From: an uncultured Peptococcaceae bacterium
GTDB lineage: Bacteria; Bacillota; Peptococcia; Peptococcales; Peptococcaceae
Direction of reading: 5' to 3'
Length of the DNA: 11,706 bases
Assembly: GCA_900552455.1 (NCBI GenBank)
Contig: URZX01000048.1
Location: 1-11,706, forward strand
Under the pieces are notes generated by a model that did no database searches, was not told the DNA's origin, and saw only the letters and a program-made list of their open reading frames with translations. The position numbers were made by a program, and so were the translations under genes. Shown in pieces: positions 6,218 through 11,706 of this stretch. Within the stretch, counting starts at the first letter, position 1. Each line of letters opens with the position of its first letter.

Positions 6218-9200
6218 GCGTCCTCCTCCTCTCCAGCGAGCTGCGCCTTGACCTCCGGCCATTTCACCGGCGCGATCGTGCGCACGCGATTGCCGCTGCG
6301 CCCGTCTTCAAAGCGACAGACCGCCGCGTAATCGCAGTACGCACAGCCGCCCTTCTGCTTTTCCTCCAACGGCTGCACGCGAATGTCGCCGTCCATGACA
6401 GCGCGCACCGCCTGCTGCGCCACCTGCACCGTGTGGTCGAGCAGACGCTCGAGCAGCTCAGCGCTGAGGCTGTTGTCCGGCGTTTTGCCGCGACCTTTGA
6501 AAGCGATGACCTGCTCTTTGCCCTCGCGCACGCCGCGATCGAGCGCTTCGATCACGGCAGGATCGTCGATAAACACGCCGTCCATGAGCAGATCGGCGGC
6601 GATCATTTTTTCGATCTCCTGCTCGTCGAGGCTGTCCGTATCGATGAACGGCCGTTTCAGGCTGAGATAGAACACGCCCGCTGGCAGCGGCTGCTCGCGC
6701 CAGCCCATGGCTGCACGCAGATAGAGCAGCAGCTGCAGATCCAGCCCGTTCCAGACGCGGGTGATGTCAAAGCTGTTAAAGCCGGATTTGTAGTCGATGA
6801 CCCGCGCGTACACCTGCCCGCCCTGGCGCCAGGTGTCGATGCGGTCGATGCGCCCCTCGATGCGCAGGATCTGCCCATCGATGTCGAGATAGACCGGCGG
6901 CAGGATCGGCGCGTCGGCGCCAAACGCCACCTCGCTGAAGCGCGGCGCAAAATCGCTCTCGCGCAGCTGGCGGATGATGAATCGCCCAGCCTTGCGGCTC
7001 TGGCGGCGCAGCTTGTCGAGCACAGCGGCGTTGCGCGCTTCGCGGCTGCGTGCGCCGTCGAGCTGACGCGCCGCTTCCTCGTCGAGGTAAGCGTCCATCT
7101 GTGCGCAGATCTGTGCGTCGTCCCAGTCCAGCCACTCCGGATGCTTGCGCAGATCGCGGGTGAGCTGGTCCAGTGAGCCATGGAGCACGTCGCCGATCTC
7201 GTCGACTGCCAGCGTATAGTCCAGATCCTCCAGCGGACGAATGCCGTAGCGCAGAAAATGCTTGTAGGGACAGCCCTGCCAGCTTTCCAGCTCGGAAATA
7301 CTGACGTGCCCCTCGCCAATAGCGGGATAGAGCCGCTTCACCACATCCGGCGCGAGCTTGGCGCGCAGGTTCGTGTAATAGAGCCCGTCGCGCAGGAACG
7401 GCGCCAGCTGTGGCCGCGCCTCTTCAAAATAGCGCACAACGCTCGCCGTCCGGCGCACGCCATCCTCGTCCTCGGCTGCCAGCTCTGGCTGAGCGGCATA
7501 GCGGCGCAGCCAGTCGGCTGCGTTTTTCAGGCTCTCCCATTCGAGATACGGCAGCACCTCGTCCATCGCGGCGAGCAAACTTTTTTCCTCCAGCGCCGAC
7601 ATGATCTGTCGGACACGGGTGATGAACACGCTCTCATTCATGGCAGCGCCGTCTGCGCCGCTCAGCGGATAGGAAAGGATCAGGCGCTTTGTTGGTTTCG
7701 CCAGCGTTTCGTAGAGACAGAGGGCTTCGTCCTCGAGAATACGCGTTTCGTCGAAACGCAGCTGCACGCCAGCCTTTTCCAGCCACTGCTTTTCCTCGCG
7801 GATGAATACCGTGCGCGTCACGCCCTGGCTCGGCATCCAGGCATCGCTCATGCCCACGATCACCTGCACCCGACAGCGACCAGTGCGCGCGCGGCCGAGC
7901 TCGACCACCTGCACCTCATCCTGCGCCGGTGGCACAATGCCGAGGCTGGCTTCGCCGAGTCCCTCCGAGAGGATGTGCGTATACTGCTTCAGCGTCACCG
8001 GCATCTCGCCGATCGTCGCCACGAGCTGATCGAGCAGATCCACCAGTGCTTCCACGATCTGCGCGTCGGTCTCACGCTGCGTTGGGCTTTTTTCTGCATC
8101 GCTGGCGTGGAACGCATCGAGCAGCTCCGGCGCTGTGAGAAAATGATACACAACTGTGGAAAAATCCCGCACTGTTGTGCAAGCGCGCAGATCCTCGTAA
8201 AATGGCTGAAAGCGCGCTGTGAAAGCTTCGTGCGCAGCCAGCGCCACTTCCTGCTGAGCGCGCAGCCCCTCCAGCTTGCGCGAGCGCGCGTTTTCGTCCG
8301 GCGGCGCAAAATAGCGCGCGTCGAAATACATCGTTCCCCGCAGATGCTTGGCGCGGGCAAACAGATCCAGTGCCACCACCTCGTCCTCGTCGAGCCCCGC
8401 CAGCCCCGTCTCGAGGCAGGCGAAGACCATCGGATAGGCGAAACCATACTGCACCATATCCAGCGCGTTCAGCAGATAGCGCACAAGATAATGCGCATCC
8501 AGCGCCTTGCGCTCGTCGATGAACGCCGGAATGCCGTACTGCTTGAAAATGCGCGCGATCAGTGGAAAATACACCTGCGGCTGATTCGTCGTGATGTGGA
8601 CATCGCGATAACGCAGCCCTTTCTCGCGCACAAGCTGGCGCAGTCTGCCTGCGAGATAGGTGATCTCCGTCTGCGGCTGCGGCGCCTTCCAAAGCTCCAC
8701 CTGCTCGCCGCCCTGCGCAGCCTGCGTATCGTAGCCAAACAGCTGCTGCGCCAACGGCTCAGCGTCAGCGAGCATCGATCCGCGCGCATCCACCGCCTCC
8801 ACAGTCAGCGGGATCCCTGCCCGCACGAGCGTTTCATAGAAGCTGTAGGATGCATGGCAGGCGGAATGCAGCGTCCACCAGCCCCGCGCGTTCGTGAGCA
8901 TCTGCGGCGCCATCACCAACGTCATCGCCAGCTTTGCGCCCCGCGCCTCCAGCGCCTGCAGCACCGCCAGCTCCGGCTGGCTCAGCGAATGGAAGCCGTC
9001 AATATAGATTGCCAGCCCGTCGAGCCAGTCCGCCTCGTCGATCTTTTCTGCCAACAGCGCCAGCCGCGCTTCGTTGTCCAGTCGGCGCTCGCCGAGCGCT
9101 TCTTCGTAAGCCGCCAGCAGCTTTTTCACATCCGCCAGCTTCGCCGCCAACAGCGGCGGCACATCCGCGCCTGCACCAAGCTTCGCCACAGCGAGCGCAT

Positions 9201-9591
9201 CCATGCCCAGACTGCGAAACTCGCCCAGCGTTTCCACAAGCTTCGCCGCCGCGCCGCGTTTGTCCCAGCTCTTACCCAGGATCGTCAGTCCTTCCCTTGA
9301 AGCGCCGAGCAGATACTGCGCCAGCATGCGGCGACCGCTCTCGTTCACATATGCCAGCTTCGCGCCGCCCACACGCCCCAGCACCTCGCGCGACAGCGAG
9401 CCGAAGCTTTTCACCTTGATATCCATCATCACCGGCACATCCAGCCGCTCCAACAGCGCCCGGTCCGTATGCATCGTAAACTGCTCCGGCACCAAAAGAT
9501 ACGCCCGTCCACGCGCGCGCGCGATCTGCGCCAGCTCCGTCAATATTTTTTCGCGCACAGCATTCGCCGTCGCGCCAACCATCAGTCGCAT
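6214..9591 (-). CDS. addB: AddB subunit of the AddAB helicase-nuclease, no recognisable Walker A motif
   Basis: A 1125-residue partner of AddA: an inactivated helicase-like body followed by a RecB-type nuclease domain that cuts one of the two strands and helps read Chi. The start is typical of AddB/RexB (LLVPEQFTMHTDRALLERL, 32-50). The nuclease domain has H804, GRIDRID (913-919), VIDYKSG (931-937) and Q953/Y957. Four cysteines fit the family's Fe-S cluster: C774 in WQGCPYKHFLRYG, and C1083, C1086 and C1092 near the C-terminus. The N-terminal P-loop, usually GRAGSGKT-like in AddB, is replaced by VGATANAV (5-12), without the Gly-Lys-Ser/Thr core. As I recall, streptococcal RexB also lacks it, so activity is not excluded. 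The ATG at 9591 has AAGGAGG (9605-9599) at 7-nt spacing. It is first in the addB-addA operon; its TGA overlaps the addA ATG, suggesting translational coupling and balanced subunit supply. Confidence 0.95.
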   Translation of the reverse strand: MRLMVGATANAVREKILTELAQIARARGRAYLLVPEQFTMHTDRALLERLDVPVMMDIKVKSFGSLSREVLGRVGGAKLAYVNESGRRMLAQYLLGASREGLTILGKSWDKRGAAAKLVETLGEFRSLGMDALAVAKLGAGADVPPLLAAKLADVKKLLAAYEEALGERRLDNEARLALLAEKIDEADWLDGLAIYIDGFHSLSQPELAVLQALEARGAKLAMTLVMAPQMLTNARGWWTLHSACHASYSFYETLVRAGIPLTVEAVDARGSMLADAEPLAQQLFGYDTQAAQGGEQVELWKAPQPQTEITYLAGRLRQLVREKGLRYRDVHITTNQPQVYFPLIARIFKQYGIPAFIDERKALDAHYLVRYLLNALDMVQYGFAYPMVFACLETGLAGLDEDEVVALDLFARAKHLRGTMYFDARYFAPPDENARSRKLEGLRAQQEVALAAHEAFTARFQPFYEDLRACTTVRDFSTVVYHFLTAPELLDAFHASDAEKSPTQRETDAQIVEALVDLLDQLVATIGEMPVTLKQYTHILSEGLGEASLGIVPPAQDEVQVVELGRARTGRCRVQVIVGMSDAWMPSQGVTRTVFIREEKQWLEKAGVQLRFDETRILEDEALCLYETLAKPTKRLILSYPLSGADGAAMNESVFITRVRQIMSALEEKSLLAAMDEVLPYLEWESLKNAADWLRRYAAQPELAAEDEDGVRRTASVVRYFEEARPQLAPFLRDGLYYTNLRAKLAPDVVKRLYPAIGEGHVSISELESWQGCPYKHFLRYGIRPLEDLDYTLAVDEIGDVLHGSLDQLTRDLRKHPEWLDWDDAQICAQMDAYLDEEAARQLDGARSREARNAAVLDKLRRQSRKAGRFIIRQLRESDFAPRFSEVAFGADAPILPPVYLDIDGQILRIEGRIDRIDTWRQGGQVYARVIDYKSGFNSFDITRVWNGLDLQLLLYLRAAMGWREQPLPAGVFYLSLKRPFIDTDSLDEQEIEKMIAADLLMDGVFIDDPAVIEALDRGVREGKEQVIAFKGRGKTPDNSLSAELLERLLDHTVQVAQQAVRAVMDGDIRVQPLEEKQKGGCAYCDYAAVCRFEDGRSGNRVRTIAPVKWPEVKAQLAGEEEDA

Positions 9592-9619
9592 CGATCATCC
9601 TCCTTCACATGTTTTCTCC

Positions 9620-9648
9620 AGTGTACACAGAAAAATGACAACATGCAA
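9620..9648 (-). promoter_or_regulatory. Candidate promoter of the addBA operon
   Basis: On the minus strand TTGCAT (9648-9643, 3 of 6) and TACACT (9625-9620, 4 of 6) are 17 bp apart. The start would be near 9613, with a leader of about 22 nt holding the AAGGAGG site. The match is modest, in line with low constitutive expression of a repair enzyme. I saw no obvious SOS operator here. Confidence 0.45.
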
Positions 9649-9665
9649 GCGCCGTCCGATAAAGA

Positions 9666-9694
9666 TTGACGCTCTCCCAGCCATCCTCTAAAAT
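9666..9694 (+). promoter_or_regulatory. Strong sigma-A-type promoter of the GH26 lipoprotein gene
   Basis: TTGACG (9666-9671, 5 of 6) and TAAAAT (9689-9694, 5 of 6) are separated by exactly 17 bp. Transcription would start near 9701, leaving a leader of about 38 nt with GGGAGG (9726-9731) 7 nt before the ATG. It is back to back with the addB promoter without overlap. Confidence 0.75.
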
Positions 9695-9738
9695 AGAAAG
9701 CATAGACCACAACCCACCGATCACAGGGAGGCTCCACC

Positions 9739-11442
9739 ATGAAACAACGCATCCTCTTCAGCGCAGTCGCCCTCGCCAGCCTGCTCACCCTCGCCGGCTG
9801 CACAGGCGAAGCATCCGCGCCCATAGATACCGAGACCACGCCCGTCGCCGTCTTTGAAGAAACCAGCGACGCCACAGCAACCAGCGCCGGGCTATCGAGC
9901 GACAGCGCAGCCAGCGTCGCCACCGCCCGCGACCACGATCTTTTCACCATGACAGATCGCACCTTCACCAATAACGCCGCAGGCTACAGCATCGACGTGC
10001 CCGCCGGGCTCTCCGTCTGCGACATGGGCGACGCCACCTATCGCAGCACCCTCGAAAACAGCGACGCCAGCACGCGCCTCGAGATCTTCACCCAGGCCCT
10101 CACCGCTGACGTCGACGCCGCCACCTATCTCAGCTATTCCAATCGCTTCCTGGAAAACACCTGGGATTTCACCAAAACCTACGATTTTTCCATCGATGAC
10201 ACCCTCGGCGGCCGCGCCACCCACATCCTCACCTGGGAACGCCGCGCCCTCGCCCGCGTCGACGGCGACCGCAACTATTACGGCCAGCTCGACATCGTCG
10301 ACGGCGACAACGTTTACAGCTTCCTGCTCACCAGCACCTCGCCAGTAGACGCCGACACCCTGCGCGCCATCGAGGAAAGCTTCCAAAGCTTCACCCCAAC
10401 CGCCACCGCCGCCGAATTTCCGCGCCAGCCGCGTGAGCGCACCGACATCACCGACGAAACCCACGACTTTTACCAGCGGATTTTCGCCGACGACGCCGAC
10501 CTCACCTGGGGCATTTTCGAACCAAGCACCAGCGGCAAAAGTGTGAGCGACCTCCTCGACGTGCAGCGCGAGCTGCAGCACCGCTTCGACATCGTTCTCT
10601 GCTACTCCAACATCTACGAAAACTACGAGACCGACCTCATCTACAACACCCTCTCACGCCTCTGGGAAAACGGCTGCGTCGTCGAGCTCACCCTCCAAAC
10701 CCAGCTCTACGATCCCCTCAGCCAGAACAACATGGTCTACGATATTTTAGACGGCAAGTACGACGAATTTCTCCACGACTACGCCGCCGACGTCGCCCGC
10801 TTTGGCCATCCCGTGCTCTTCCGCCCGCTCAACGAAATGAACGGCGACTGGTGCAACTATTCCGCCTACTGGACAGCCCGCGACTGCAGCACCTATGTCG
10901 AACTCTACCGCTATCTCTACAGCATCTTTGAAGAAGAAGGCGCCAACAAAAATACCCTCTGGGTGTGGAATCCAAACGAAAAATCCTTCCCGAATTTCTG
11001 CTGGAATTACGCCGACAATTATTATCCAGGCGATGAATACGTCGACATCGTCGGCCTCACCGGCTACAACACCGGTGATTATTACGACGGCGAGATCTGG
11101 CGCAGCTTCGACGAGATCTACGATCCCCTCTACGCACAAATGGCGCCACAGTATCAGCAGCCGCTGATGATCACCGAATTTGCCTGCTCCAGCATCGGCG
11201 GCGACAAAGCCGCCTGGGTCGAAGACATGTTCACCCAGCTCGAAAACTATCCGCGCATCAAAGCAGCCGTCTGGTGGGACAGCGCCGATAAAGATACAAA
11301 CAATAACATCGCCCGCCCATACTACATCGACAACGACAAAGCCGCCCTGCGCGTCTTCAAAGACCACCTCGCCCAGAGCGACTACAAGGAGAATCCCAGG
11401 GAACGCACCAACATCCTCCTGAGAGCCTACGACGTCTATTAA
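9739..11442 (+). CDS. Secreted lipoprotein with a GH26-like glycoside hydrolase domain
   Basis: A 567-residue surface lipoprotein. The N-terminus has a signal peptide ending in lipobox LAGC (C21 lipidated), then a Ser/Thr/Ala-rich linker (about 22-65). A separate alpha/beta domain (about 70-220) looks loosely like a PsbP-type sandwich, but I cannot name it firmly. The rest (about 240-545) is a TIM-barrel of the GH26 type: WGIFEPST near 257-264, acid/base E366 in FRPLNEMNGDW (361-371), WVWNPN (408-413), VGLTGYN (438-444) and nucleophile E480 in MITEF (477-481). GH26 enzymes mostly cut beta-mannans, some mixed-linkage glucans. Here Asn precedes the acid/base Glu instead of the usual His, so the substrate may differ, perhaps the cell's own surface polysaccharide. 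The sequence is complete, monocistronic, and framed by a strong promoter and terminator. Codons strongly favour C in third position, as in the neighbouring genes, so there is no sign of recent transfer. Confidence 0.88.
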   Translation: MKQRILFSAVALASLLTLAGCTGEASAPIDTETTPVAVFEETSDATATSAGLSSDSAASVATARDHDLFTMTDRTFTNNAAGYSIDVPAGLSVCDMGDATYRSTLENSDASTRLEIFTQALTADVDAATYLSYSNRFLENTWDFTKTYDFSIDDTLGGRATHILTWERRALARVDGDRNYYGQLDIVDGDNVYSFLLTSTSPVDADTLRAIEESFQSFTPTATAAEFPRQPRERTDITDETHDFYQRIFADDADLTWGIFEPSTSGKSVSDLLDVQRELQHRFDIVLCYSNIYENYETDLIYNTLSRLWENGCVVELTLQTQLYDPLSQNNMVYDILDGKYDEFLHDYAADVARFGHPVLFRPLNEMNGDWCNYSAYWTARDCSTYVELYRYLYSIFEEEGANKNTLWVWNPNEKSFPNFCWNYADNYYPGDEYVDIVGLTGYNTGDYYDGEIWRSFDEIYDPLYAQMAPQYQQPLMITEFACSSIGGDKAAWVEDMFTQLENYPRIKAAVWWDSADKDTNNNIARPYYIDNDKAALRVFKDHLAQSDYKENPRERTNILLRAYDVY

Positions 11443-11450
11443 AACCACAA

Positions 11451-11476
11451 GCCACCGCCCAGCGCGGTGGCTTTTT
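11451..11476 (+). terminator. Rho-independent terminator of the GH26 gene
   Basis: gccaccgc (11451-11458) pairs perfectly with gcggtggc (11464-11471) around a 5-base loop and is followed by five T. It begins 8 bases after the GH26 stop codon. Confidence 0.92.
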
Positions 11477-11490
11477 CGTGCCAAACGCAG

Positions 11491-11523
11491 AAAACCAGCG
11501 AGACCTTACAGCCTCGCTGGTTT
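11491..11523 (-). terminator. Terminator of the right-edge surface protein gene
   Basis: aaaccagcgag (11492-11502) pairs perfectly over 11 bp with ctcgctggttt (11513-11523), loop 10 bases. On the minus strand the stem ends in TTTT (11494-11491), 20 bases past the stop codon of the right-edge gene. The plus strand also has a T-rich tail (tttgtttg), so it may act both ways and back up the GH26 terminator. Confidence 0.8.
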
Positions 11524-11542
11524 GTTTGTGTGTCAGAACGTC

Positions 11543-11706
11543 TTAGCGATCGTTCCAATCTTTGTCGAGCAGATCCGTCCAGTTTTCTACCTTGTTGCCA
11601 TCTTCCGTGATCCACTCATATTCGTGGCCGTTCGTGGCTTCCTGCATATCGGCGTAGAACCATGCAGATTCTGGGTTGTCTGGCCAGGTCTTCATCTCGT
11701 CTTCTG
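11543..11706 (-). CDS. C-terminal end of a probable S-layer-homology (SLH) domain surface protein, partial
   Basis: An open frame enters from the right edge and ends at TAA (11545-11543), giving the last 53 residues. The tail contains AWFYADMQEATN, GHEYEW and NWTDLLDKDW. From memory of the family, this is how the last SLH repeat of many clostridial surface proteins ends: an aromatic AWYY-like segment, QEATNSH, then W-T-x-L and a final DW. SLH repeats bind cell-wall polymers and hold proteins on the outer surface; the main body, off the window, decides the function. The acidic, tryptophan-rich composition fits an exported protein. A perfect 11-bp hairpin with a T run follows at 11491-11523, which supports a real gene end here. 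The assignment rests on a short fragment. Confidence 0.7.
   Translation of the reverse strand, partial: EDEMKTWPDNPESAWFYADMQEATNGHEYEWITEDGNKVENWTDLLDKDWNDR

Noticed and set aside
6218..6262. The upstream in-frame ATG at 6262 as the AddA start
   Set aside because: The extra 15 residues are Gly/Ala/Arg-rich and unlike AddA. The ATG at 6217 has a strong ribosome binding site and the ATGA overlap, and gives the family's normal N-terminus.
5120..6331. A 403-codon plus-strand open frame antisense to addA
   Set aside because: It overlaps the conserved helicase motifs of AddA in antisense, has no ribosome binding site of note and shows an Arg/Gln/Leu-rich composition.
7180..9300. A 706-codon open frame on the plus strand inside addB
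   Set aside because: It is wholly antisense to addB, whose product has clear family motifs along its length. Its translation is rich in Arg, His, Gln and Leu with no recognisable domain, the usual by-product of GC-rich codon use on the opposite strand.
2786..9591. Possibility that the helicase-nuclease pair is a phage-defence or plasmid system
   Set aside because: The order addB-addA, full nuclease and helicase motifs, and the Fe-S cysteines identify the housekeeping AddAB complex. No toxin, integrase or defence partner is nearby.
9892..11484. Two long minus-strand open frames (229 and 245 codons) opposite the GH26 gene
   Set aside because: They are Gly/Val/Ala-rich complements of the C-ending codons of the GH26 gene and have no domain, ribosome binding site or promoter.
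1..11706. CRISPR arrays, tRNA or rRNA genes, insertion sequences, prophage or attachment sites
   Set aside because: I looked on both strands and saw no regularly spaced repeats, cloverleaf or rRNA-like stretches, transposase motifs or long terminal repeats.

Overview
The window reads as chromosomal DNA from a GC-rich, probably anaerobic member of the Bacillota (Clostridia or a close relative). The evidence is an AddAB (not RecBCD) recombination nuclease, strong AAGGAGG-type ribosome binding sites, a type II lipoprotein signal, a DUF3267-type membrane zincin, and the tail of what looks like an S-layer-homology protein of the clostridial kind. The species cannot be fixed from the sequence alone. 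I see no rRNA, tRNA, insertion sequence, CRISPR array, integrase or phage gene.

Layout from left to right. At the edge (1-81) are two stacked hairpins: a bidirectional one and a classical terminator for a gene outside the window. A divergent pair follows: a small integral-membrane zinc-peptidase-like protein (DUF3267, minus strand, 86-721) and a membrane-anchored polysaccharide-deacetylase-like protein (plus, 816-1760). They share a 94-bp control region with overlapping promoters and a perfect 6-bp-arm palindrome. Next is a single-gene unit for an EamA/DMT-family transporter (plus, 1842-2732; TTG start), with its own promoter and a strong terminator. Most of the window is the minus-strand addB-addA operon (9591 down to 2786), coupled by an ATGA stop/start overlap, which encodes the heterodimeric helicase-nuclease for double-strand-break repair. 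Divergent from addB is a well-expressed-looking gene for a GH26-like glycoside hydrolase lipoprotein (plus, 9739-11442) with a near-consensus promoter and a terminator. The right edge holds the last 53 codons of a minus-strand gene that looks like an SLH-domain surface protein.

The genes fall into two themes. AddA and AddB form one known complex: the AddA half has the working helicase motor and a nuclease site, and the AddB half has a second nuclease site and the four cysteines of an iron-sulphur cluster. The deacetylase-like protein, the GH26 lipoprotein and the SLH protein all face the cell surface and suggest envelope polysaccharide metabolism, but they are separate transcription units and a shared pathway is only inference.

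The most notable departures from family norms are three. The deacetylase-like protein has lost both metal-binding histidines and is probably a pseudoenzyme. AddB has no recognisable Walker A motif although its Fe-S cysteines are intact. The GH26 protein has Asn-Glu instead of the usual His-Glu at the acid/base site and a separate N-terminal domain. I see no clearly undescribed multi-gene system; this looks like an ordinary core-genome neighbourhood with a few odd proteins.
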